Positions 42,860 through 50,812 of a DNA stretch of 64,000 nucleotides are shown here, in pieces. The DNA is taken from positions 1,798,001 to 1,862,000 of the forward strand of contig NZ_QKNW01000001.1 of NCBI RefSeq assembly GCF_009663395.1. The letters run 5' to 3'. The stretch is from Halosegnis longus. GTDB taxonomy: Archaea; Halobacteriota; Halobacteria; Halobacteriales; Haloarculaceae. Under the pieces are notes generated by a model that was not told the origin of the DNA, ran no database searches, and saw only the letters and a program-made list of their open reading frames with translations. Each line of letters begins with the position of its first letter. Position 1 is the first letter of the stretch. The translations under genes were made by a program, and so were the position numbers.

Positions 42860-44338
42860 ATGGCATCCCGACTCGTCTTGGGCTGCGGGTCGGTCGGCAG
42901 ACAGCTCGCCGTCGCCGAGAGTAGCCGCACACACGTCGTAACAGAGGACGAACACCGGGTCGAGACGCTCCGGGCGGACGGTATCGCTGCGACGCTCGGC
43001 GACCCGGCGGACCCGGCGACTGTCGCGGCGGTCTCCTTCGAGCCGGATACGGTCGTCGTCGGGAGCGACGACCCGGCACAAAACTGCACGATTGCGGCCT
43101 TCGCTGCCGACGCGTTCCCGGAAGCCCGACTGTTCGCGTTCACCGGCCAGGAGCCGACCGACGCACAACGCGAGCGGCTCCACCGGCTCGCCGACGACGT
43201 ACACGACCCCGCAGACGCGCTCTCGTCGTTCATGCTCGACCGGGTCGGCGACGACGGGCTACAGACCCGGCGGCTCATGCGCGTGTTGCGCACCGCCGAG
43301 CCGCCGCTTGCGGTGTTCGCACACGACAATCCCGACCCGGACGCCATCGCGAGTGCGCTCGCGCTCGTGCGCATCGCAGAGCGTGCCGGTCTCGAGGCCG
43401 AGGCGTGTTACTTCGGGGATATCAGCCACCAGGAGAACCGCGCGCTCGTGAACCTCCTCGATTTGGAGCTGCAGACGTTCTCCAGCGACGAGGCGCTTCC
43501 CGAGTTCGGCTCGGTCGCGCTCGTCGACCACTCGCGGCCGGGCATCAACGACCAGCTTCCGCCGGAGACCGACATCGACATAGTCGTCGACCACCACCCG
43601 CCGCGCGCGCCCGTCGAGGCGTCGTTCGTCGACCTCCGGTCGAACGTCGGCTCCACCTCCACGCTGTTTGCGGATTATCTCCGCAGGCTCGGTATCGACC
43701 CGACGCCGGAGCTCGCGACCGCACTCCTGTTTGGCATCCAGGTCGACACGGACGATTTCTCGCGTGAGGTGGCCGAAGAAGACTTCGACGCGGCCGCGTA
43801 TCTCGTCTCCTTCGTCGACGCGGCGAAGCTCGAACGCATCGAGTCGCCGAGCGTGAGCGTCGAGACGGTCGAGATTCTCGCCAGCGCCATCTCGAACCGG
43901 GACGTGCGCGACGGCGTCTTGGCCTCGTACGTCGGTGCAATCTCCGACCGCGACGCCCTCGCGCAGGCGGCAGACCAGCTCCTCACGATGGACGGCGTGT
44001 CGACTACCCTCGTCTTCGGCACTATCGACGACACCGTCTTCGCGTCCGCCCGCGCTCGCGGCTCCGAACTCGATTTAGGGGAGGCGCTCCGCGAGGCGTT
44101 CGACCAGATCGGCTCTGCGGGCGGCCACGCCGACATGGCCGGCGCACAGATACCGGTCGGTGGGCTCGGTGCCGAAGACGAGACGGATACGGCGATTCGA
44201 GACGTCATCTCCGAGCGGTTCTTCGAGACGGTCGGCGTCGGCACGAACACAGCGCCAGCGGCCGTCTACGCCAAGGACACCCACCTCGGGTTGGCGGAGG
44301 CGCTCCCCGACCACGACGACAACGACGACGCGGCGTGA
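42860..44338 (+). CDS. DHH-family phosphoesterase with N-terminal RCK-like domain
   Basis: A 492-residue protein. Residues about 1-125 are a Rossmann-type TrkA-N/RCK domain (VLGCGSVGRQLAVA at 6-19). The DHH domain follows: HDNPDPDAIASALA (about 155-168), VDHSRPGIND, and DIVVDHHPPRAP with the name-giving motif. The DHHA1 domain contains GGHADMAGAQIP near the end. DHH enzymes hydrolyse cyclic dinucleotides, nanoRNA or pyrophosphate; the RCK-DHH combination is archaeal and its substrate unknown to me. The next gene carries CBS domains, which sense nucleotides. Confidence 0.88.
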   Translation: MASRLVLGCGSVGRQLAVAESSRTHVVTEDEHRVETLRADGIAATLGDPADPATVAAVSFEPDTVVVGSDDPAQNCTIAAFAADAFPEARLFAFTGQEPTDAQRERLHRLADDVHDPADALSSFMLDRVGDDGLQTRRLMRVLRTAEPPLAVFAHDNPDPDAIASALALVRIAERAGLEAEACYFGDISHQENRALVNLLDLELQTFSSDEALPEFGSVALVDHSRPGINDQLPPETDIDIVVDHHPPRAPVEASFVDLRSNVGSTSTLFADYLRRLGIDPTPELATALLFGIQVDTDDFSREVAEEDFDAAAYLVSFVDAAKLERIESPSVSVETVEILASAISNRDVRDGVLASYVGAISDRDALAQAADQLLTMDGVSTTLVFGTIDDTVFASARARGSELDLGEALREAFDQIGSAGGHADMAGAQIPVGGLGAEDETDTAIRDVISERFFETVGVGTNTAPAAVYAKDTHLGLAEALPDHDDNDDAA

Positions 44339-44377
44339 CAGCCACGCTTTTGCCCGCTGCTGGCGACGTACGGTACA

Positions 44378-45187
44378 ATGGAAGAGGGTGCGCTCGACGA
44401 GAAGCCGAGAGTCAGAGACTACATGACACGCGACGTCGCTACGGTGAGTCCCGACGACACCGTTTCGAACGTCGCAAAGCGCATCGCCGAGAGCGACGAG
44501 ACACACTCCGGCTTCCCGGTGACGAACGGGAGACAGGTGGAGGGGTTCATCACGGCGCGTGACCTGCTGCTCGCAGACGAGGTCGCGCCGATATTCACCG
44601 TGATGACCGATGACCTCGTCGTCGCGCACCCGGAGATGAAGATACACGACGCCGGCCGCGTCATCCTCCGGTCCGGCATCCAGCGGCTCCCGGTGGTTGA
44701 CGATGCCGGCAACCTCGTCGGCATCATCTCGAACTCGGACGTCGTCCGGTCACAGATCGAGCGAGCGACCCCGAGCAAGGTTCGGAAGCTAATGGCGACG
44801 CTGACCAACATCCACGGCGTCGAGACGACGGAGGAACGCCGGACGGTCAGCCTCGCCGAGTTGACGCCCACACAGAGCAAGGTGTACACCGACGAGCTAC
44901 AGGGACGCAGCTACGAGCTGGAGAACGGGCTCGCCGAACCGCTCGTCGTCATCGACAACCGCGGGCAACTGCTGCTCGCCGACGGGCACCACCGAGTGAA
45001 GGCCGCCCACCGGCTCGGCATCGAGGAGATGGACGCGTACGTCATCGTCCTCGACCAGCGCGTCGAGTTGGGGATGGCAGAGACCGCGCGCAAGGAGGGG
45101 TTGGAGTCGGTCGAGGACATCACCGAGGTCGACTACGGCCACCACCCGCTGGTCGAGACCACCCACCGGCTCATGGACGAGAACTGA
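44378..45187 (+). CDS. CBS-domain protein with ParB/sulfiredoxin-like C-terminus
   Basis: A 269-residue protein: two CBS domains (about 12-72 and 75-132, with RDYMTRDVATVSPDDTV and GIQRLPVVDDAGNLVGIIS) and a C-terminal ParB/Srx-like domain (about 155-235) with the nucleotide-binding motif LADGHHRVKAAHRLG. ParB-fold proteins with DGHHR include free serine kinases such as archaeal SerK as well as partition-type proteins. Adenylate sensing by the CBS pair is likely. It follows the DHH gene by 39 bases, same strand. Confidence 0.82.
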   Translation: MEEGALDEKPRVRDYMTRDVATVSPDDTVSNVAKRIAESDETHSGFPVTNGRQVEGFITARDLLLADEVAPIFTVMTDDLVVAHPEMKIHDAGRVILRSGIQRLPVVDDAGNLVGIISNSDVVRSQIERATPSKVRKLMATLTNIHGVETTEERRTVSLAELTPTQSKVYTDELQGRSYELENGLAEPLVVIDNRGQLLLADGHHRVKAAHRLGIEEMDAYVIVLDQRVELGMAETARKEGLESVEDITEVDYGHHPLVETTHRLMDEN

Positions 45188-45257
45188 GTGTCGTGCGAGT
45201 TATTCGCCTTCGGAGTGTACCCCTCTGTATGTCTCACACGCTTACAGTAGGTGACAG

Positions 45258-45881
45258 ATGAATTCGAACCAGATAGATTTCCTCACCGACCTCGCGTACG
45301 GGCTGCTTTTGTTCGCCGCTATCGTGCTCATTGCGACCGGAAGCAGAGCCGCAGGTATCGCCTTCGGACTCGGCGCGCTCGTCTCGTACGTCGTCCACGT
45401 CGGCTGGAAGATGGCCCGGTTCGACCCCGACTGGATGACCAAGGAGGTGACCGAGAACCTCGAAGAGAGCGTCGCAGAGGAAGTGTCGGAAAGCGTGACG
45501 GAGGAGGTCTCGAAGAACGTCGAGGAGACCGTTACGGAGGAAGTATCCGAGAGCGTGACGGAGGAGGTTTCGAAGAACGTCGAGAAGACGGTTGCCGAAG
45601 AGGTGTCGAAAAACGTCGAAGAGACCGTCAGCGAGAGCGTCGAGGAGACCGTCACGGAGGAGGTGACCGAAAACATGGCAGAGGAGGTTTCGAAGAACGT
45701 CGAGGAGACGGTCACGGAGGAAGTGACCGAAAACGTCGAGGAGACGGTGACCCAGAAGGTGACCGAGAACGTCCAGGCGACGCTGACCTCGGAACTGGAC
45801 TCCATCATCGCCCAACTGGAGGAGGTCAACGAGCGAATCGACGAGCGCGACGACGAGGACGAGGAGGAAAAAGAGAACTAG
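45258..45881 (+). CDS. Membrane protein with an unbroken 4-residue (tetrad) repeat
   Basis: A 207-residue acidic protein. Two transmembrane helices (about 8-27 and 31-50) are followed by a region with a hydrophobic residue at every fourth position from 64 to 184 without exception: 31 consecutive positions, 26 of them Val. Intervening residues are almost only Glu, Thr, Ser, Asn and Lys (TEEV, SKNV, EETV, SESV). From about 183 the spacing changes to heptads (I183, L187, V190, I194), then an acidic tail. The DNA is internally repetitive too (see 45447-45809). I know no described family for it. A membrane-tethered rod or self-assembling filament is one reading; the function is unknown. Confidence 0.8.
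   Translation: MNSNQIDFLTDLAYGLLLFAAIVLIATGSRAAGIAFGLGALVSYVVHVGWKMARFDPDWMTKEVTENLEESVAEEVSESVTEEVSKNVEETVTEEVSESVTEEVSKNVEKTVAEEVSKNVEETVSESVEETVTEEVTENMAEEVSKNVEETVTEEVTENVEETVTQKVTENVQATLTSELDSIIAQLEEVNERIDERDDEDEEEKEN
45447..45809 (+). repeat. Coding repeats of the tetrad-repeat protein
   Basis: Within the gene, variants of tcgaagaacgtcgaggagac recur near 45510, 45570, 45608 and 45690, interspersed with gtgacggaggag units. The similarity at the nucleotide level, including synonymous positions, suggests growth by duplication and recent homogenisation rather than selection on protein sequence alone. Confidence 0.7.
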
Positions 45882-45942
45882 CCCGGACGATTCCGGCAAA
45901 GATTGCTAAAGATTCTTTACTGCAGTTCGCGTAGCCGGTGGT

Positions 45943-47640
45943 ATGTTCGACGATGACGACCTCGCGGAGATTCGTGACGGCCGCGAGTCGTGGGAAGACG
46001 AGACGCTCGCCGACTATCTGGAGTACGGCGAGCGGCAAGACCGGTTCGCGACGGTGTCGAACCACGAAATCGACCGGCTGTACACGCCCGAGGACGTCGC
46101 CGATATCGACTACGACGAGGACCTCGGTTTCCCCGGCGAGGAGCCGTACACGCGGGGCGCGTATCCGACGATGTACCGCGGCCGGACGTGGACGATGCGG
46201 CAGTTCGCCGGCTTCGGCACCGCCGAGGAGACCAACGAGCGGTTCCACTATCTCATCGACGAGGGCCAGACCGGCCTGTCGGTCGCCTTCGACATGCCGT
46301 CGCTGATGGGGCTGGATTCCGACCACCCGATGGCGGACGGCGAGGTCGGCAAGGAGGGTGTCGCCGTCGACACGCTCGCCGACATGGAGATACTGTTCGA
46401 CGGCATCGACATCGGCGAGGTCTCCACCTCCTTCACTATCAACCCGAGTGCGGCGGTCGTCTACGCGATGTACATCGCGCTCGCAGACCAGCAGGGCGTC
46501 GCCCGCAACCAGATTCGTGGCACCCTCCAGAACGACATGCTCAAAGAGTTCATGGCCCAGAAAGAGTGGGTAATTCCGCCCGAACCCTCACTCGACGTGG
46601 TGACCGACACCGTCGAGTACGCGGTCACGGAGACGCCGAAGTTCCACCCCGTCTCGGTGTCGGGCTACCACATCCGCGAGGCCGGCTCGACGGCCGCACA
46701 GGAGGCCGCGTTCACGCTGGCGGACGGCTTCGCCTACGTCGAGGACGCACTCGACCGCGGGCTTGACGTGGACGAGGTCGGCCCGCTGCTCTCCTTCTTT
46801 TTCAACTCCCACAACTCCATGTTCGAGGAGGTCGCGAAGTTCCGCGCGTCGCGCCGCATCTACGCGCGCATCATGGACGAGTGGTACGACGCCGACGCGC
46901 CGGAGTCGAAGCGGCTGAAGTTCCACACCCAGACCGCCGGGCAGTCGCTCACCGCCCAACAGCCGCTCAACAACATCGTCCGCACGACGGTGCAGGCGAT
47001 GGCGGCCGTCCTCGGCGGCACCCAGTCGCTTCACACCAACAGCTACGACGAGGCGCTCGCGCTCCCGAGCGAGCGGGCCGTCCGCGTCGCGCTCCGGACC
47101 CAACAGATTCTGGCAGAGGAGTCCGGCGTCGGCGACACGGTCGACCCCCTCGGTGGGAGCTTCGCCGTCGAATCGCTCACCGACGAGCTGGAAGCCGAAA
47201 TCATGGAGTATCTCGAAGAAATCCGCGAGCTGGGTGACGGCTCCGTCCGCGACGGCGTGCTCGAGGGCATCGACAACGGCTACTTCCACCGCGAGATCCA
47301 GGAAGCCAGCTACGAGTATCAAAAGCGCGTCGACGCGGGCGAAGAGACCGTCGTCGGCGTCAACGACTACGTCACCGACGACGACCCCGACATCGACATC
47401 CTCCACGTCGACGAGGGGGTCCAGGAGACGCAAATCGAGCGACTGGAGCGTGTCAAGCGCGAGCGCAACGACGACGCCGTCCGGCAGTGTCTCGACGACC
47501 TCGCCGAGGCTATCAACGGCGACGCGAACGTGATGCCGTACATCGTCGACGCGGTGAAGGTGTACGCGACGATGGGGGAGATAATGGAGACGTTCGAACA
47601 GCAGTACGGCACGTACTCGGAGAAAATCGGGCTGGCCTAA
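45943..47640 (+). CDS. mcmA1: Methylmalonyl-CoA mutase, large (catalytic) subunit
   Basis: A 565-residue TIM-barrel catalytic subunit that interconverts succinyl-CoA and methylmalonyl-CoA with adenosylcobalamin. Key segments: YTRGAYPTMYRGRTWTMRQF, SVAFDMPSLMGLDSDHP, STSFTINPSAA and RLKFHTQTAGQSLTAQQPLNN (shortened here to TQTAGQSLTAQQPLNN). The B12-binding domain is not fused; in archaea it is a separate small subunit, not found in this window. The cobalamin uptake genes at 18-21 kb could supply the cofactor. It starts after an AT-rich promoter-like stretch (tgctaaagattctttac). Confidence 0.95.
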   Translation: MFDDDDLAEIRDGRESWEDETLADYLEYGERQDRFATVSNHEIDRLYTPEDVADIDYDEDLGFPGEEPYTRGAYPTMYRGRTWTMRQFAGFGTAEETNERFHYLIDEGQTGLSVAFDMPSLMGLDSDHPMADGEVGKEGVAVDTLADMEILFDGIDIGEVSTSFTINPSAAVVYAMYIALADQQGVARNQIRGTLQNDMLKEFMAQKEWVIPPEPSLDVVTDTVEYAVTETPKFHPVSVSGYHIREAGSTAAQEAAFTLADGFAYVEDALDRGLDVDEVGPLLSFFFNSHNSMFEEVAKFRASRRIYARIMDEWYDADAPESKRLKFHTQTAGQSLTAQQPLNNIVRTTVQAMAAVLGGTQSLHTNSYDEALALPSERAVRVALRTQQILAEESGVGDTVDPLGGSFAVESLTDELEAEIMEYLEEIRELGDGSVRDGVLEGIDNGYFHREIQEASYEYQKRVDAGEETVVGVNDYVTDDDPDIDILHVDEGVQETQIERLERVKRERNDDAVRQCLDDLAEAINGDANVMPYIVDAVKVYATMGEIMETFEQQYGTYSEKIGLA

Positions 47641-47915
47641 GGCTGCTGGCCCGGCTCGGCGTCGTCGTATCGGTCGGAGACGTAGATAATCGCGACCAGC
47701 AGGACCCCGAGGATGCTGGCGATAGTCGCCGCGCCGTAGAAGGCAGTGCCGAACGGCGTCGGCGGCAGGTCGATGACGCCGTACAGCTCTGGGTCGAGTC
47801 CCTGCGGACCGATTGCGCCGATGACGAACCCGACCACGGCCGTCAGCAGGACGATGGAGACGTAGATGATGAGGACGAGCCGCCGCCCGTTCGTCGGTGA
47901 TTCGCGCGTGGACAC
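47637..47915 (-). CDS. Small membrane protein, DUF7520-like
   Basis: A 92-residue protein with two transmembrane segments (about 12-34 and 58-80). I associate it with DUF7520, which is often encoded near haloarchaeal cytochrome oxidase genes. The GTG at 47915 (MSTRESPTNG) is preferred to another GTG at 47957 because the family starts with a short polar N-terminus. Its stop overlaps the mutase stop by 4 bases. Confidence 0.6.
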   Translation of the reverse strand: MSTRESPTNGRRLVLIIYVSIVLLTAVVGFVIGAIGPQGLDPELYGVIDLPPTPFGTAFYGAATIASILGVLLVAIIYVSDRYDDAEPGQQP

Positions 47916-47975
47916 ACGGTGTACTCGGGGGCTGGTGAAGATTAGCCTTTTGTCCACGACCCACCTACGGAGCGT

Positions 47976-48071
47976 ATGTCTGAGAAGGAAGCGTTATTCG
48001 GTGTGCTCGCAGGAGTCGCCGGGATGATGTTCATCACCGGAATCGTGCTCGTGTTTACGAGCTTGAATTAA
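47976..48071 (+). CDS. 31-residue single-helix membrane microprotein
   Basis: A short frame from ATG 47976 to TAA 48071 encodes a 31-residue protein: charged start MSEKE, then one hydrophobic helix (about 7-28) ending FTSLN. An AT-rich gattagccttttg about 30 bases upstream is a plausible promoter with leaderless start. It lies 9 bases from the coxA stop (convergent) and divergent from the DUF7520-like gene. Heme-copper oxidases often have tiny one-helix subunits; such a role is proposed from location and shape only. Confidence 0.55.
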   Translation: MSEKEALFGVLAGVAGMMFITGIVLVFTSLN

Positions 48072-48080
48072 AAACGAACG

Positions 48081-49856
48081 TCAGTCGTCGCTCGGCTCGC
48101 CGGAGCCGTCGGCGGCCAGTGCGGGCGTGTCCTCGTCGGTCGTGTCGAGCTGCTCGCCGAACCACTCGAACTCGCGGGAGTACTGTCCCGTCTCCTTGAG
48201 GTTCCACGGGTCCTCGTCCTCAACGACCGGCCCTTCGAGGTACGACTGGGTGAGGTTCCACACCCAGATGAGCTGTCCGAGCATGATGATGAACGCACCG
48301 ATTGTCGCGACCTGGTGGAGCGTCGTCACCTGCGCGAGCGGCGCGATGAGGCCGTTGAACTCGTAGGTCGCGTAGCGGCGCGGCATGCCGAGGTAGCCGA
48401 GCAGCAGCATGGCGAAGAACGTCACCGCGACGCCGATCTCGGAGATCCAGAAGTGCATCTTCGCGAGCCGCTTCTGGTACATCTTCCCGGTGACGATGGG
48501 GAACCAGTAGTAGATGGCCCCGAAGCCGGCGAAGGCGATCATCCCCATGACGATCCAGTGGAAGTGACCCACGACGTAGTAGGTGTCGTGGAGCACCAGG
48601 TCAATCGGAATCGCGGCGAGGAAGACGCCGGTGATTCCGCCGATGACGAAGTTCGCGACGAAGCCGATACAGAACAGCATCGGCGCTGTGAGCCGGATGT
48701 TGCCGTTCCACATCGTCGCAATCCAGTTGAACGTCTTCACCGCGGATGGTATCGCAATCGCGAGTGACACCGCCATGAAGCTCGCCCGGATGCGCGGATC
48801 GATACCGGAAGAGAACATGTGGTGGGCCCACACGCCGAAGGAGAGCACACCGATGGCGAGCGTGGAGTAGATGACGAACTTGTAGCCGAACAGCTTCCGA
48901 CCCGAGAACTTCGGGAGAATCCACGACACCAGCCCCATCGGCGGTAGCACGAGGATGTACACCTCGGGGTGACCGAAGAACCAGAACAGGTGTTGCCACA
49001 GGATTGGCGACCCCCCGTCGACCGCGAAGAAGGCGGTCTGGAAGTTCCGGTCGAGCAGGAGCATGATGAGTGCGCTGCCCAGCAGCGGGAACGCGAAGAG
49101 GATGAGCGCCGACTGGGTGAGGATGGTCCACGAGAAGATGTCGAGGTTCGCCCAGTTCACGTCCGGCGAGCGCTCGGTGAAGATTGTGACGATGAAGTTA
49201 ATCGCGCCCATTGTCGCCGAAATCCCCGAGAGGTGAAGCCCGAGCAGCATCAGGTCGACGCCGGGGTTCGCCTGCTCTGCCGACAGCGGCGTGTACATCG
49301 TCCACGAGGTCTCGGCGGCTCCGACCGCCCCGCCCGTCAGCGGGTCGAGGAAGAAGCCAGCCCAGATGAGCAGCGCGGCCGGCGGCAGCAGCCAGAACGC
49401 GATGCCGTTGATGCGCGGGAACGCCATGTCGTCCGCGCCAATCAACAGCGGGATGAAGTAGTTCGAGAACGCGGCGATGATGGGCGTCCCGAAGAGGAAC
49501 AGCATCGTGATGCCGTGGCTCGTGAGGAGACCGTTGTAGGTGCCTGTGCCGCCGAGCACGTTGAGCGCCGGCGTCGTCAGCTCGACGCGCATCAGCATGA
49601 CGGCGAGACCGCCCCACACGAACGCGATGGTGGCGTAGATGCCGTACAGAATCCCGATATCCTTGTGGTCGACTGTCGTCAGCCAGCGAATCAGCCCGGA
49701 CGGCTTGTGACTCGTGGCCGTACTGTCGCCGTAGCCAGCGTCGCCGCTGACAAGCGGTGTGTACGCGCGGAGGTTCTCCATGCGGGAGACGAGGGTGACG
49801 ACCCCCACCAGGAAGACTCCCATGAGAACGGTTAACGCGAGTTGCTCTCCTGCCAT
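48081..49856 (-). CDS. coxA: Cytochrome c oxidase (heme-copper) subunit I
   Basis: A 591-residue subunit with about 12 or 13 helices. Heme and copper ligands are visible: His in TSHGITMLFLFG, the Cu-B region WFFGHPEVYILVLPPMG with the His-Tyr pair, the WAHHMFSSG double His and GHFHWIVMG with the heme a and a3 ligands. The Glu-His-Pro-Glu-Val-Tyr motif marks an aa3-type (A-family) oxidase. The acidic C-terminal tail is haloarchaeal. Subunit II is not in the window. Likely one transcript with the two upstream small membrane proteins. Confidence 0.95.
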   Translation of the reverse strand: MAGEQLALTVLMGVFLVGVVTLVSRMENLRAYTPLVSGDAGYGDSTATSHKPSGLIRWLTTVDHKDIGILYGIYATIAFVWGGLAVMLMRVELTTPALNVLGGTGTYNGLLTSHGITMLFLFGTPIIAAFSNYFIPLLIGADDMAFPRINGIAFWLLPPAALLIWAGFFLDPLTGGAVGAAETSWTMYTPLSAEQANPGVDLMLLGLHLSGISATMGAINFIVTIFTERSPDVNWANLDIFSWTILTQSALILFAFPLLGSALIMLLLDRNFQTAFFAVDGGSPILWQHLFWFFGHPEVYILVLPPMGLVSWILPKFSGRKLFGYKFVIYSTLAIGVLSFGVWAHHMFSSGIDPRIRASFMAVSLAIAIPSAVKTFNWIATMWNGNIRLTAPMLFCIGFVANFVIGGITGVFLAAIPIDLVLHDTYYVVGHFHWIVMGMIAFAGFGAIYYWFPIVTGKMYQKRLAKMHFWISEIGVAVTFFAMLLLGYLGMPRRYATYEFNGLIAPLAQVTTLHQVATIGAFIIMLGQLIWVWNLTQSYLEGPVVEDEDPWNLKETGQYSREFEWFGEQLDTTDEDTPALAADGSGEPSDD

Positions 49857-49917
49857 GCTATACCCTGAGGACCGGGCGATAAGAAAGGTTGTGTTCCCAG
49901 GTGTCTACGCGGGCGGC

Positions 49918-50322
49918 TTACTCGTCATCTGCCGACTCGTCGTCGGCGTCCTTGGCCGCGATGGCGGCCGCATCTTCAGGTGGCTCGTCGGACGTGACCT
50001 CGCCGAACTCCTCCTCGTCGTAGTCCGGCGTGGTCGCCTCGCTCGGGTCCGCGGCCGCAGCCTGCGGCTCCGCGAACTCCTCGGGGGATTCTTCCAGCTC
50101 TGATTCGGCCTTCGAGATGGCACGCCCCGAGAAGTACGTTAACACGAGCAGTGCACCGAAGGTGATGATGACGATGCTGAGCTGAATCGCCTGGTTGGCG
50201 AGGTCGGTTCCGAACGGGTTGTACAGCACGAAGACACCGACGAAGAAGGCCATCATCACCAGCGGGATGGCGTTGACGATAAGATCGAGGAGCGTCTCGC
50301 GGTCGAACGTCCGTGATGACAT
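49918..50322 (-). CDS. Small membrane protein, DUF6684-like
   Basis: A 134-residue protein: two transmembrane helices (about 14-36 and 45-65) and a long acidic C-terminal tail rich in Glu, Asp, Ala and Pro. I associate it with DUF6684, a haloarchaeal family coded next to oxidase subunit I. Function unknown; an assembly or accessory role in the oxidase is inferred from position. Confidence 0.68.
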   Translation of the reverse strand: MSSRTFDRETLLDLIVNAIPLVMMAFFVGVFVLYNPFGTDLANQAIQLSIVIITFGALLVLTYFSGRAISKAESELEESPEEFAEPQAAAADPSEATTPDYDEEEFGEVTSDEPPEDAAAIAAKDADDESADDE

Positions 50323-50361
50323 ACCCGTTGCTTGCTCCTGTGCGTCTAAGAGGTTACGGGT

Positions 50362-50775
50362 TCACGCCGCAGGACCGGCGTCAGTCACGGAACCGCCGGC
50401 GATACTGGCCGCCAGCGCGACGATACCGGCTCCGACGATGGAGAAGCCACGCAGGACGATGGTGTCGGTCGAGGCGAGCGCGCTCTCGATTGCTCCGAAG
50501 CTCGTCCCCGTCCGGGTAACGACGACGACCAAGCCGAGGGCGACGAACACGCCGGACAGCGCGGTCAGCGTCCGCCACGGGCGCTCCGTGTAGCCGGCCT
50601 CCGTGAGGATGCCGGCGATGCTGCCGGCAAAGAGCACGAGTCCACCGATTGCCAGCGGATACAGTGCCATCACGACGCCGACCTCCCCCACCGCAAGGCC
50701 GAGCGCGACGAACAGCGGCCACGCACTCACCTTCGCGGGTCCCGACGCTCCCGCCTCGGGTTCCTCTTGTGCCAT
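50362..50775 (-). CDS. Four-helix membrane protein, DUF7541-like
   Basis: A 137-residue protein with four hydrophobic segments (about 22-40, 44-62, 73-92 and 110-128). I associate it with DUF7541 of oxidase loci. Start at the ATG 50775 (MAQEEPEAG); the upstream extension is antisense to the helicase end. First gene of the probable DUF7541-DUF6684-coxA transcript. Confidence 0.68.
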   Translation of the reverse strand: MAQEEPEAGASGPAKVSAWPLFVALGLAVGEVGVVMALYPLAIGGLVLFAGSIAGILTEAGYTERPWRTLTALSGVFVALGLVVVVTRTGTSFGAIESALASTDTIVLRGFSIVGAGIVALAASIAGGSVTDAGPAA

Positions 50776-50812
50776 ACCGTCTATGAGTGACACTGGCTCA
50801 AATGTTCGTCGG

